This document shows positions 35,870 through 44,573 of a DNA stretch of 64,000 nucleotides, piece by piece (the first letter of the stretch is position 1; each line of letters begins with the position of its first letter). Where the stretch lies: NCBI RefSeq assembly GCF_000620505.1, contig NZ_JIBC01000004.1, positions 620,001 to 684,000 on the forward strand, written 5' to 3'. The notes under the pieces were generated by a model. The model did not search any database and had not been told where the DNA came from. It saw only the letters and a program-made list of their open reading frames with translations. The stretch is from Sulfitobacter sp. 20_GPM-1509m. GTDB taxonomy: Bacteria; Pseudomonadota; Alphaproteobacteria; Rhodobacterales; Rhodobacteraceae. The translations under genes and the position numbers were made by a program.

Positions 35870-35880
35870 GGCGGCTACTC

Positions 35881-37272
35881 CTAGCGGCGCTGGAACGCGG
35901 GGGACATCAGCACAAGGCCGATGGCTTCGGATTTACTTTCGGCGGCACCGGCTGCGAATTTCACATCTTCGGGGGCAAAGCTGCCCAGCGCCGTATCAAC
36001 AAAGGCGCGTGGGTCCGGAAGATCGGGGCGCAGCATTTCCGGCCCCGCCATTGCCCAGCGCACGCGGCCCGACAACCCCTGAGGCGTCAGCCATGCGTCA
36101 TCTTCTTCGGGCCAGCCGTCCGGCCCCGAAAACTTTTGCCAGGTCTGGCCCATCACCGCCATCGGCGTCAGTAACACATTGCGCACGCGCTTTTCTGGCA
36201 TTTCGGCCACCACGGCCGGATCAACAGCCAGCGCGCGCATGGCAGAGCCTACGAATTCCACCGGCGGTTTGATGTTCGCGCCCTCGGACGTCCACGCGGC
36301 GGGGTGTTCCAGCAACGCGGCATAGACCTGCATCAGGTCACCCTCGGTCTCGATATAACGCGCGGTCACGTGGTCGATCAGCGCGGGGTCGGGTGTGTCG
36401 GATACGAAATGCACCGCCAGCTTCCACGACAGGTGCCGCGCGGTGGCCGGATGCACGGAGAGGTCTTCCAGAACCGCATGAACCGGCTTGATCGAATAGG
36501 CATCGTCATAGGTCACGCCCAGCACCGTCTCGGCCCCCGGCTCGACATAATCCTTGCGGAATTTGGCGCCTTGTTTGGGCTGAAACGACAGGCCGGTAAA
36601 CAGCTCGGCCAGTTGGCGCACGTCGTCCTGCGTATAGGGGCCATCGACCCCAAGCGTGTGCAGTTCCATCACTTCACGCGCCAGGTTTTCGTTCAGCCCC
36701 GCCGTCTTGCCGCGCTTCTGCGCGCGTTCGCTGCCCGGCCCCATCGACCGGTCCTGATCCAGAAATTGCAACATGACGGGATGGGTCACGGCGCTGATCA
36801 GTAGATCCGCAAAACGACCGCCAACAAAGGGGCGAATGCCATCTTCGATGTAGGGTGACGTGGCGCGCTTCACCACGCCCGCCTTGCCCGTGGCGGTGAA
36901 ATGGTCACCCCAGAAATAGACCAGCCGTTCAAAGAACCCGGTTTCGGTATAGGTCCGGCGCAGCATCGACAGCCCCAGCCAGTGGGTCATGTCGATGCGG
37001 GCCTGTTTCTTCAACAGGTTGCGCTCTTTTTGGGCCTCTTTCGCTTCGGGCTTGCCGCGGTTCGCCCGCAGGGTGGTACGCAGCTCGTCACTGGCAACCA
37101 TGCGTTCGCGGAAGGTGCTGAACGGCTCGATGGGAAAGCGTTGCGCCATCGCGTCGGGGGCGGTGATACCGGCCAGCATTGCCTCGACCGACGCTATGGG
37201 GGCGATCACGGGCGACAGGCCGCAGCCAAATCGCATTTCTGCAAACTCAGGTTGGAATGCGCGCACGGACAA
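35881..37272 (-). CDS. DUF1800 domain protein
   Basis: A 463-residue protein of the DUF1800 family: AEMRFGCGLSP at the N terminus, LVYFWGDHFTATGKAG, LNENLAREVMELHTLGVDG and YTQDDVRQLAELFTGLSF, then a C-terminal region with FVSDTPDPALIDHVTARYIE. No clear signal peptide is visible, unlike the adjacent DUF1501 protein. The function is unknown; the pair are probably an operon (11-bp gap). The gene lies 103 bp downstream of aspS on the same strand, with a strong hairpin in between that should end the aspS transcript. Confidence 0.9.
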   Translation of the reverse strand: MSVRAFQPEFAEMRFGCGLSPVIAPIASVEAMLAGITAPDAMAQRFPIEPFSTFRERMVASDELRTTLRANRGKPEAKEAQKERNLLKKQARIDMTHWLGLSMLRRTYTETGFFERLVYFWGDHFTATGKAGVVKRATSPYIEDGIRPFVGGRFADLLISAVTHPVMLQFLDQDRSMGPGSERAQKRGKTAGLNENLAREVMELHTLGVDGPYTQDDVRQLAELFTGLSFQPKQGAKFRKDYVEPGAETVLGVTYDDAYSIKPVHAVLEDLSVHPATARHLSWKLAVHFVSDTPDPALIDHVTARYIETEGDLMQVYAALLEHPAAWTSEGANIKPPVEFVGSAMRALAVDPAVVAEMPEKRVRNVLLTPMAVMGQTWQKFSGPDGWPEEDDAWLTPQGLSGRVRWAMAGPEMLRPDLPDPRAFVDTALGSFAPEDVKFAAGAAESKSEAIGLVLMSPAFQRR

Positions 37273-37304
37273 CTCCCTTGCCGATCATGGATGCAATATA
37301 GCAA

Positions 37305-37334
37305 GGGGCGCGCCCATTTGCATCGGCGCGCCCC
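37305..37334 (-). terminator. Hairpin after aspS
   Basis: A perfect 10-bp stem GGGGCGCGCC/GGCGCGCCCC (37305-37314 and 37325-37334) with a 10-base loop lies 42 bp past the aspS stop and 33 bp before the DUF1800 start. There is little U-richness on the minus strand after it. It is most easily read as the aspS terminator. Confidence 0.6.
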
Positions 37335-37375
37335 ATCACTTTTTCATTGCAGGCGACGGATCGCCCAAATGTGCG

Positions 37376-39226
37376 TCAGTCTTGCGGAATGACCCGCAGC
37401 CCCAGCTCCATCAGCTGATCGCTGGTGGGGTCAGACGGTGCGTTCATCATCAGGTCTTCGGCGCGCTGGTTCATCGGGAACAGGATCACTTCGCGGATGT
37501 TCTGTTCGTTCGCCAGCAGCATCACGATGCGGTCAATCCCGGCAGCACAACCGCCGTGCGGCGGTGCGCCGTATTGGAATGCGTTGACCATACCGCCAAA
37601 GCGTTTGCGCACCTCGGCCTCGTCATAGCCTGCGATTTCAAACGCTTTGAACATGATCTCGGGGCGGTGGTTCCGAATGGCACCCGACACCAGTTCATAG
37701 CCGTTGCAGGCCAGATCATACTGATAGCCCAAGACCTCAAGCGGATCGCCTTGCAGGGCGTCCATGCCGCCCTGGGGCATCGAGAACGGGTTGTGTTCAA
37801 AGTCGATCTTGCCGGTGGTCTCGTCTTTTTCATAGATCGGGAAGTCAACGATCCACGCAAAGGCAAAGCGATCCTTGTCGGTCAGGTTCAGTTCGTCACC
37901 GATGATGTTACGGGCGCGGCCCGCGATGGCTTCGAACTGTTTCGGCTTGCCGCCCAGGAAGAACGCCGCATCGCCCATGCCAAGGCCCAGCTGCTGGCGG
38001 ATGGCTTCGGTGCGCTCGGGGCCGATGTTCTTGGCCAGCGGGCCGGCCGCTTCCATGCCGCCTTCGACTTCGCCGGATTTCAGCTTGGCCTGGGCCTCTT
38101 TCACAGTGATGCCCAGTTCCTGAGCCACGGCATCGGCAGTTTTCTCGCGCCAGAAGATATAGCCCATGCCGGGCAGACCTTCCTTCTGGACAAATGCGTT
38201 CATGCGGTCGCAGAACTTGCGCGACCCGCCTGTGGGCGCGGGAATGGCGCGCACTTCGGTGCCGTCCTGTTCCAGCAGCTTGGCGAAGATGGCGAAACCG
38301 GAACCGGCAAAATGCTCGGACACGACCTGCATCTTGATCGGGTTGCGCAGGTCGGGCTTGTCGCTGCCGTACCAGAGGGCCGCGTCGCGATAGCTGATCT
38401 GCTCCCATGTCTGGTCGACTTTGCGACCGCCGCCGAATTCCTCGAAAATGCCGCCGATCACGGGCTGGATCGTGTCGAACACGTCCTGCTGGGTGACAAA
38501 GCTCATCTCAAGGTCAAGCTGGTAGAAATCGGTGGGCGACCGGTCGGCACGCGGGTCTTCGTCGCGGAAACAGGGCGCGATCTGGAAATATTTGTCAAAG
38601 CCCGAGACCATCAACAGCTGTTTGAACTGCTGGGGGGCCTGCGGAAGCGCATAGAACTTGCCGGGGTGCAGACGCGACGGCACCAGGAAGTCGCGCGCGC
38701 CTTCGGGCGACGACGCGGTGATGATCGGCGTCTGGTATTCGCGGAACTTTGCGTCCCACATCCGGCGGCGGATCGAGGCAACAACGTCCGAGCGCAGCTT
38801 CATGTTGGCCTGCATCTTTTCGCGGCGCAGGTCCAGATAGCGGTATTTCAGCCGGGTTTCCTCGGGGTATTCCTGATCGCCAAACACCATCAGCGGCAGC
38901 TCAGCGGCGGGGCCCAGCACTTCGACCTCGCGCACAAACACTTCGATCTCGCCGGTGGGGATCTTGGCGTTGACCAGTTCGGGCGCGCGGGCCTTCACTT
39001 CGCCGTCAATGCGAATGCACCATTCGCTGCGCAGCTTTTCCACGTCGGCAAAGGCGGCGCTGTCGGGGTCGCACAGAACCTGTGTCACGCCGTAGTGGTC
39101 GCGCAGGTCGACAAACAGGATGCCCCCGTGATCGCGCACGCGATTGACCCAACCGGACAGGCGGACGGTTTTGCCGACGTCGGCGGCGGTCAGTTCGGCG
39201 CAGGTGTGGCTGCGATAGGCGTGCAT
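37376..39226 (-). CDS. aspS: Aspartyl-tRNA synthetase
   Basis: A 616-residue class II synthetase of the bacterial type. The N-terminal OB-fold anticodon-binding domain contains [20 protein letters not shown]. Motif 2 is [19 protein letters not shown]. The bacteria-specific GAD insertion lies at about 300-440, and motif 3 is [18 protein letters not shown]. The ATG at 39226 follows GGGAG; an upstream in-frame start is not supported. Many alphaproteobacterial AspRS are non-discriminating, charging tRNA-Asn too; whether this one is depends on gatCAB presence, not visible here. Confidence 0.97.
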   Translation of the reverse strand: MHAYRSHTCAELTAADVGKTVRLSGWVNRVRDHGGILFVDLRDHYGVTQVLCDPDSAAFADVEKLRSEWCIRIDGEVKARAPELVNAKIPTGEIEVFVREVEVLGPAAELPLMVFGDQEYPEETRLKYRYLDLRREKMQANMKLRSDVVASIRRRMWDAKFREYQTPIITASSPEGARDFLVPSRLHPGKFYALPQAPQQFKQLLMVSGFDKYFQIAPCFRDEDPRADRSPTDFYQLDLEMSFVTQQDVFDTIQPVIGGIFEEFGGGRKVDQTWEQISYRDAALWYGSDKPDLRNPIKMQVVSEHFAGSGFAIFAKLLEQDGTEVRAIPAPTGGSRKFCDRMNAFVQKEGLPGMGYIFWREKTADAVAQELGITVKEAQAKLKSGEVEGGMEAAGPLAKNIGPERTEAIRQQLGLGMGDAAFFLGGKPKQFEAIAGRARNIIGDELNLTDKDRFAFAWIVDFPIYEKDETTGKIDFEHNPFSMPQGGMDALQGDPLEVLGYQYDLACNGYELVSGAIRNHRPEIMFKAFEIAGYDEAEVRKRFGGMVNAFQYGAPPHGGCAAGIDRIVMLLANEQNIREVILFPMNQRAEDLMMNAPSDPTSDQLMELGLRVIPQD

Positions 39227-39301
39227 AATAGGCTCCCGCTCTCTGGGCTGATGATCGGGGCAGATACACCGCCCATAGGGTGGGAAGTCAAGCCGCGCGG
39301 G

Positions 39302-39330
39302 CCGTCGCGCGGGGGAAATCCGCGCGACGG
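39302..39330 (-). terminator. Hairpin after the lytic transglycosylase gene
   Basis: A perfect 11-bp stem CCGTCGCGCGG/CCGCGCGACGG (39302-39312 and 39320-39330) with a 7-base loop lies 16 bp past the transglycosylase stop and 75 bp before aspS on the same strand, so it probably ends that transcript. Confidence 0.65.
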
Positions 39331-39346
39331 GCACGTTTTGTGGGGT

Positions 39347-40492
39347 CTAGCCCAGTGATCGCAGCAATTCTTGCGAGGGCACGCCGGTGGCCGCCATCCC
39401 GCGGCTGGACTGATAGGCGCTGATCGCGGCCTTGCTTTTCGGCCCCAGAACGCCGTCGGCCCCGTCCGTGTCAAAGCCTGCGGCAGTCAGTTTGCGTTGA
39501 AGCGCCATACGATCATCCTTGGTCAGCCCGTTGGCGTCGGGCGGGAACGACCCGCGCAGCGGCCCTGCGCCGCCGATGCGATCGGCCAGATGGCCCACCC
39601 CAATCGCGTAGCTGTCCGAGTTGTTGTAGCGTTTGATCGCGTTGAAATTCGATGTGACGGCAAAGCTTGGACCGCCCGGTTGCGGGGTGATGATGCTGCC
39701 CGCCGGTGCGCCGTTGCCCACCTCGCCGCCCCAGCGGGTGCCACGCGACCAGCCGTTGCGTTGCAGGTACGCGGCGGTCGAGGCCAACGCATCGCTGGGG
39801 TCCGCCGACCAGATGTCGCGGCGGCCATCGCCGGTATAGTCGACGGCAAAGGCCTGATAGGATGTGGGGATGAACTGGGTGTGGCCCATGGCCCCGGCCC
39901 AGCTTCCGACCATGCGGTCGGCAGTGATATCGCCGCTTTGAATGATCTTCAGGGCTGCAACCAACTGCTTTTCAAAGAATTCCCCGCGCCGCCCGTCATA
40001 GGCCAGCGTCGATGTGGCCGAGACAACCGGCACATCGCCTTTGCGTTCACCGAAAAAGCTTTCCAGCCCCCAGATCGCGCAGATGATGGTGCTATCGACG
40101 CCATATTTCGCCTCAAGCGCGTTCAGCGTGCTGCCGTGGCGCGCATAGGCGGCGCGGCCCTTGGTGACGCGTTCGTCGGAGGCCGCGATGGCAAGGTAAT
40201 CTTCCAGCGTGCGGCTGAACTCGGTCTGGTTGCGGTCGCGTTTGACCACGCCGGGCAGATAGCCTGCGCCGCGAAAGCCTGCATTCAGCGTGCTGTCGGA
40301 AATGCCCTGTGCGCCTGCGCGGTCGCGGAACGATGCGACCCATTGGCTCCACCCGGCATTGGGCACCGGGCGCAGGTCATCGGGCAAGCCGCCCGATGAA
40401 ACCGACGGGATGCCCGGCATCGAAGTGCCACAGCTTGCAAGGCCCAGCCCTGCGGTCAGCCCAAGTGTGAAATTGCGTCGTGTGATGATCAT
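39347..40492 (-). CDS. Lytic murein transglycosylase, MltB type, with peptidoglycan-binding domain
   Basis: A 381-residue exported enzyme. The leader carries TRR followed by a hydrophobic stretch ending in the lipobox-like LGLASC, so it is probably a lipoprotein. The SLT/MltB domain (about 45-310) includes AIWGLESFFGERKGD (catalytic Glu), GAMGHTQFIPTSYQAFAVD and DGRRDIWSADPSDALASTA. The C-terminal PG_binding_1 domain (about 325-381) includes LTAAGFDTDGADGVLGPKSK. It cleaves glycan strands to 1,6-anhydromuropeptides. It has hairpins on both sides, so it is a single-gene unit. Confidence 0.95.
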   Translation of the reverse strand: MIITRRNFTLGLTAGLGLASCGTSMPGIPSVSSGGLPDDLRPVPNAGWSQWVASFRDRAGAQGISDSTLNAGFRGAGYLPGVVKRDRNQTEFSRTLEDYLAIAASDERVTKGRAAYARHGSTLNALEAKYGVDSTIICAIWGLESFFGERKGDVPVVSATSTLAYDGRRGEFFEKQLVAALKIIQSGDITADRMVGSWAGAMGHTQFIPTSYQAFAVDYTGDGRRDIWSADPSDALASTAAYLQRNGWSRGTRWGGEVGNGAPAGSIITPQPGGPSFAVTSNFNAIKRYNNSDSYAIGVGHLADRIGGAGPLRGSFPPDANGLTKDDRMALQRKLTAAGFDTDGADGVLGPKSKAAISAYQSSRGMAATGVPSQELLRSLG

Positions 40493-40556
40493 TTTTCTGC
40501 CCTGCCCATTCTTGTTTGGGCATTACCCTAACGCAAAGGTGAACACACGCAATCAT

Positions 40557-40585
40557 CCGCGTACCGCATGTCGGGCGGTACGCGG
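40557..40585 (-). terminator. Hairpin ending the TRAP/gamma-glutamylation operon
   Basis: A perfect 11-bp stem CCGCGTACCGC/GCGGTACGCGG (40557-40567 and 40575-40585) with a 7-base loop lies 20 bp past the iron alcohol dehydrogenase stop, the last gene of the seven-gene operon. It is the natural terminator of that operon. Confidence 0.65.
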
Positions 40586-40605
40586 CGTTTTGCTTAGGGA
40601 CAGGC

Positions 40606-41754
40606 TTAACCGATGATATTCAGCAGCAGTTCGCGCGTGTTTTCTTCGGTCATTTTCACCGGATTGCCGCCGGTGCTGGGGTCGATCAGTGCGCCTGCCA
40701 CGATGCGGTCCACGTCGGGGTTTTCAACACCCAGACCCTTCAGCGTCTTGGGAATACCCATCGACGCATTCAGATCGTCGACAAAGGCGCAGAACCCGTC
40801 AAAGCCGCCGTCGATGTCCAGATAGCGCGCGGCCTGTGCAATCTTGGCTTCGATCTCGGGGCGGTTGAATTGCAGCACGGCGGGCATGCAGACGGCGTTC
40901 GTGGTGCCGTGGTGGGTGTGGTAGATCGCGCCAATGGGGTGCGACAAGGCGTGGATCGCGCCCAGCCCCTTTTGGAACGCGGTGGCCCCCATGGCAGCCG
41001 CCGACATCATCTGCGCGCGCGCTTCGATGTCGGTGCCGTCCTTGTAGGCACGCGGCAGGTAATCCTTGACCAACCGCATCCCTTCCAGCGCCATGCCCTG
41101 GCTCATCGGGTGATAATGCGGCGAGCAGAACGCTTCGACGCAATGGGCAAAGGCATCAAGGCCGGTGCCCGCGGTGATAAACGGCGGCATGCCCACGGTC
41201 AGTTCGGGGTCGCAGATCACGACACGCGGCAGGATCTTGGGGTGGAAGATGATCTTTTTCTCGGCGGTTTCCGAGTTGGTGATAACCGACGCGCGGCCCA
41301 CTTCGGACCCGGTGCCTGCGGTGGTGGGCACGGCCACGATGGGGGCAATGGCGTCGGCGTCGGCGCGGGTCCACCAGTCGCCGATATCCTCAAAATCCCA
41401 GATCGGGCGGCTTTGGCCCGCCAGAAACGCCACGACCTTGCCCAGATCCAGGCCCGAGCCGCCGCCAAAGGCGATCACGCCGTCATGGCCGCCCTCGCGG
41501 TAAACCGCGACGCCCGCCTGCGCGTTTACTTCGGTCGGGTTCGGGTCCACCTCGGAAAACATCGCGCGGCCCAGACCGGCGGCGTCGATCAGGTCCAGCG
41601 TGCGCTGGGTGATGTCCATGCCCGCCAGCCCGCGATCTGTGATCAGCAGCGGCTTGGTGATGCCTGCGGCCATGCAAGCCTCGGCGATCTCGGAAATGCG
41701 CCCCGCGCCAAAGCGGATTGCGGTGGGGTAGGACCAATTTGCAGTCAGCGTCAT
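40606..41754 (-). CDS. Iron-containing alcohol dehydrogenase
   Basis: A 382-residue group III alcohol dehydrogenase. The NAD-binding motif is IAFGGGSGLDLGKVVAFLAG, followed by VPTTAGTGSEVGRASVITN, and the metal ligands are in DAFAHCVEAFCSPHYHP (Asp, His) and HALSHPIGAIYHTHHGTTNA (two His). It interconverts a primary alcohol and an aldehyde. As the last gene of the TRAP operon, 4 bp after the aldehyde dehydrogenase, it is expected to make the aldehyde that the neighbour oxidises. The substrate is unknown; a gamma-glutamylated amino alcohol is suggested by context only. Confidence 0.93.
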   Translation of the reverse strand: MTLTANWSYPTAIRFGAGRISEIAEACMAAGITKPLLITDRGLAGMDITQRTLDLIDAAGLGRAMFSEVDPNPTEVNAQAGVAVYREGGHDGVIAFGGGSGLDLGKVVAFLAGQSRPIWDFEDIGDWWTRADADAIAPIVAVPTTAGTGSEVGRASVITNSETAEKKIIFHPKILPRVVICDPELTVGMPPFITAGTGLDAFAHCVEAFCSPHYHPMSQGMALEGMRLVKDYLPRAYKDGTDIEARAQMMSAAAMGATAFQKGLGAIHALSHPIGAIYHTHHGTTNAVCMPAVLQFNRPEIEAKIAQAARYLDIDGGFDGFCAFVDDLNASMGIPKTLKGLGVENPDVDRIVAGALIDPSTGGNPVKMTEENTRELLLNIIG

Positions 41755-41758
41755 GGGA

Positions 41759-43129
41759 TCAGGCTTTCTTCAGATGGTAGGATTTGGGACGGGTCAGGTT
41801 GTGATAGCCGATGACCGACAGACCGCCACCGCGACCGGTGTCCTTGCAGCCGGTCCAGCACAGCGCCGGATCAAGGTAATCGGCGCGGTTCATGAACACG
41901 GTGCCGGTTTCGATCTGGTCGGCAATCGCCTCGGCGCGCGCGGCGTCCTGCGTCCAGACGGATGCTGTCAGCCCGTAGTCGCTGTCGTTCATCAGGCGGA
42001 TCGCCTCGGCGTCGTCCTTGACGGCCATGATGCCGACCACGGGACCAAAGCTTTCCTCGCGCATCACGCGCATGTCGTGGGTCACGTTCGTCAGGATCTG
42101 CGGCATCAGGTAGGCGCCGCCATCCTGCGGGAAATCTGCGGGGTCGATGTGGGCCGTGGCCCCTGCGGCAATCGCATCGGCGGTCTGTTCGCGCACGGTG
42201 TCGGCAAAGCGCACGTGTGCCATCGGGCCGATGGTGGTTTCCGGGTCCAGCGGATTGCCCAGCTTGTAACCTTTGACGATCTCGACCGCCTTGGCGACGA
42301 AGTCGTCAAACAATGCCTCTGCCACGTAAATCCGTTCGATGCCGCAACAGCACTGGCCCGAGTTGAACATAGCACCGTCAATCAGCGTATCGGCAGCAGC
42401 CTGCACGTCAGCGTCATCGCAGACATAGCCGGGGTCTTTACCGCCCAGCTCCAGCCCGACGCCGGTGAACGTGCCTGCGGCAGCCGTTTCAATGGCGCGC
42501 CCCCCGCCGACCGAACCGGTGAAGTTGACGAACCCAAAGGATTTCGCCGCGATCAGGTCGGATGTGGTCTGGTGGTCCAGAAACACGTTCTGGAACACAT
42601 CGTCAGGGATCCCGGCGGCATGGAACGCCTCGGCCATACGCTCACCCACAAGCGGCGTCTGGCTCGCGTGTTTCAGCATCACCGTGTTGCCCGCAATCAG
42701 CGCGGGCGCGACGGTGTTGATCGCCGTCATATAGGGATAATTCCACGGCGCCACGACCAGCACGACACCATGCGGCACCCGTTTGATCACGCGGCGGAAT
42801 GTATCGCTGTCCTCGATGACCAGATCGGCCAACGCGTCCTGCGCGATGTCGGCCATATAGGTGGCGCGTTCGTTAAAGCCGCCAAATTCACCGCCATAGC
42901 GCACGGGCCGGCCCATCTGGTGCGCCAGTTCCGGCACGATGGCGTCATTCATTGCCCCCACACGGGCCACACCGTCCTGGACCAGCGCAATGCGCTCGGC
43001 CAGCGGGCGTGCGGCCCATGGGGCTTGGGCAGCCTTCGCCCGCGCGACAGCGGCCGCAGCGTCAGATGCGCCCAGCGGCGTGCGCTCGGCGTAGACCGAT
43101 CCGTCGATCGGCGAAATACAGGTAATCAT
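41759..43129 (-). CDS. NAD(P)-dependent aldehyde dehydrogenase
   Basis: A 456-residue ALDH-superfamily enzyme. The oxyanion Asn is in VVAPWNYPYMTAINT, the general base Glu in GLELGGKDPGYV, the catalytic Cys is the middle of C260-C261-C262 in FNSGQCCCGIERIYV, and the second base region is REESFGPVVGIMAVKD. It oxidises an aldehyde to an acid. It sits 2 bp after the glutamine-synthetase-like gene and 4 bp before the iron alcohol dehydrogenase. This mirrors PuuC, which follows PuuA in the gamma-glutamylputrescine pathway, but the family is too broad to define the substrate. Confidence 0.95.
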   Translation of the reverse strand: MITCISPIDGSVYAERTPLGASDAAAAVARAKAAQAPWAARPLAERIALVQDGVARVGAMNDAIVPELAHQMGRPVRYGGEFGGFNERATYMADIAQDALADLVIEDSDTFRRVIKRVPHGVVLVVAPWNYPYMTAINTVAPALIAGNTVMLKHASQTPLVGERMAEAFHAAGIPDDVFQNVFLDHQTTSDLIAAKSFGFVNFTGSVGGGRAIETAAAGTFTGVGLELGGKDPGYVCDDADVQAAADTLIDGAMFNSGQCCCGIERIYVAEALFDDFVAKAVEIVKGYKLGNPLDPETTIGPMAHVRFADTVREQTADAIAAGATAHIDPADFPQDGGAYLMPQILTNVTHDMRVMREESFGPVVGIMAVKDDAEAIRLMNDSDYGLTASVWTQDAARAEAIADQIETGTVFMNRADYLDPALCWTGCKDTGRGGGLSVIGYHNLTRPKSYHLKKA

Positions 43130-43131
43130 GG

Positions 43132-44496
43132 TCAGGCCCTTTCAAATCCGCGCGCGATTTCCCAATCGGTCACGACGCGGTCAAACTCTTCCTGCTCCCA
43201 TTCGGCGCATCGGGTGTAATGGTCAATCACATCGTCCCCGAATGCCTCCCGAAGGAAAGCGGATTTTCGCAAGGTCTCGGTCGCCGCCCGCAGGGTCTGC
43301 GGGATGTCGGCGGCCTTGGCGTCTTCGTACACGTCGCCACGCGTCGGCGGCGACAGTTCCATCTTGTCCTCGATCCCCTTGATCCCGGCGGCCAGCATCG
43401 CGGCCTGCGCAAGATAGGGGTTCAGGTCCGAACCGCCGATACGGCATTCGACCCGCACCCCCTTGGTGTCGGCCCCGCACAGGCGGAAACCCGCAGTGCG
43501 GTTGTCGACGGACCAGACGGTTTTCGTGGGGGCAAAGGTGCCTTTGGCAAAGCGTTTGTAGCTGTTCACGTAAGGAGCGAGGAAAAACGTATAATCCGGC
43601 GCATAGGCGATCAGCCCGGCCATATAGTTTTTCATCAGTTCGGACATGCCCAGATCGGCGTCCTTGTCGAAAAACGCGGGCGTCTCACCCTGCCACAGCG
43701 ATTGGTGCACGTGGCTGGAGCTGCCGACGCGGTCATGGTGCCACTTGGGCAGGAACGACGCCGCGCGACCGTTTTGCCAGGCGATTTCCTTGATCGCGTG
43801 TTTCGCGATGCTGTGGTGGTCGGCGCAATCCAGTGCGGGGGCATAGCGGATGTTCAGCTCTTCCTGCCCGGCCTCGGCCTCGCCCTTGGAATTCTCGATG
43901 GGCAGGCCGGCCGCATACAGGTGGTTGCGGATCGGCCGCATCACGCCCTCTTCCTTGGTGGTCTGGAAGATGTTGTAATCTTCGTTATAGCCACTGATTG
44001 GCGTCAGGTCGCGGAACCCGCCGGCGCGGATTTCATCCAGGCTTTTCTCGAACAGGAAAAACTCCAGCTCGGTCGCCATCATCGCGTCAAAGCCAAGATC
44101 GCGCAGCCGCGCAACCTGCTTTTTCAGGATTGCGCGTGGGTCATGGGGCACGGGGGCGTGGGTGTGATGGTCCAGCACATCGCACAGCACCAGTGCGGTG
44201 CCCTCCAGCCACGGCACCGTGCGCAGCGTGGTCAGGTCGGGGGCCATGACATAGTCGCCATAGCCGGTTTGCCAGCTGGTCGAGGCGTAGCCATCAGGCG
44301 TGGCCATTTCCAGATCGGTGGCCAGCAGGTAGTTGCAGCAATGGGTCTCTTTGAACGAGGTTTCCACGAAGTTGACCGCATGAAACCGCTTGCCCATCAA
44401 ACGGCCCTGCATGTCCACAAAACAGGCCAGCACCGTGTCGATGCTGCCGTCGGTGACGCGGGATTTCAGGTCATCAAAGCTTAGGTTGCCGGGCAT
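43132..44496 (-). CDS. Glutamine-synthetase-family gamma-glutamyl amine ligase
   Basis: A 454-residue GS-fold ligase. The beta-grasp N-terminal domain includes VLACFVDMQGRLMGKRFHAV; catalytic residues lie in MMATELEFFLFE, SKGEAEAGQEELNIRYAPAL, FLPKWHHDRVGSSSHVHQSL and SVDNRTAGFRLCG followed by VECRIGGSDLNPYL. The HVHQS variant and lack of the glutamine-synthetase Tyr-adenylylation loop place it among PuuA-like or GlnA-like amide ligases rather than true GS. It probably joins glutamate to an amine using ATP. It follows the TRAP SBP by 77 bp, with a weak hairpin in the gap, and is 2 bp from the aldehyde dehydrogenase. Confidence 0.88.
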   Translation of the reverse strand: MPGNLSFDDLKSRVTDGSIDTVLACFVDMQGRLMGKRFHAVNFVETSFKETHCCNYLLATDLEMATPDGYASTSWQTGYGDYVMAPDLTTLRTVPWLEGTALVLCDVLDHHTHAPVPHDPRAILKKQVARLRDLGFDAMMATELEFFLFEKSLDEIRAGGFRDLTPISGYNEDYNIFQTTKEEGVMRPIRNHLYAAGLPIENSKGEAEAGQEELNIRYAPALDCADHHSIAKHAIKEIAWQNGRAASFLPKWHHDRVGSSSHVHQSLWQGETPAFFDKDADLGMSELMKNYMAGLIAYAPDYTFFLAPYVNSYKRFAKGTFAPTKTVWSVDNRTAGFRLCGADTKGVRVECRIGGSDLNPYLAQAAMLAAGIKGIEDKMELSPPTRGDVYEDAKAADIPQTLRAATETLRKSAFLREAFGDDVIDHYTRCAEWEQEEFDRVVTDWEIARGFERA

Positions 44497-44525
44497 GTCG
44501 GTGTCCTGTGGTTAAAGTGCGTGTG

Positions 44526-44550
44526 GCGGGCGACCCGATGGACCGCCCGC
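44526..44550 (-). promoter_or_regulatory. Intercistronic hairpin between TRAP SBP and ligase genes
   Basis: GCGGGCG/CGCCCGC (44526-44532 and 44544-44550) with an 11-base loop lies 24 bp past the SBP stop. Such hairpins after binding-protein genes often stabilise or attenuate the message, giving more binding protein than downstream enzymes. Confidence 0.4.
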
Positions 44551-44573
44551 ATGTATTTGTGGGACAGAAAGGC

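Noticed and set aside
36989-39358. A 789-codon frame antisense to DUF1800/aspS
   Set aside because: It spans two genes and the hairpin between them on the other strand; no family features are seen, so it is a GC artefact.
40606-44496. A true putrescine (Puu) degradation operon
   Set aside because: The operon has an iron alcohol dehydrogenase rather than a PuuB oxidase and no PuuD class I amidotransferase; the PuuB-like flavoprotein lies in a separate cluster 10 kb away with its own transporter.
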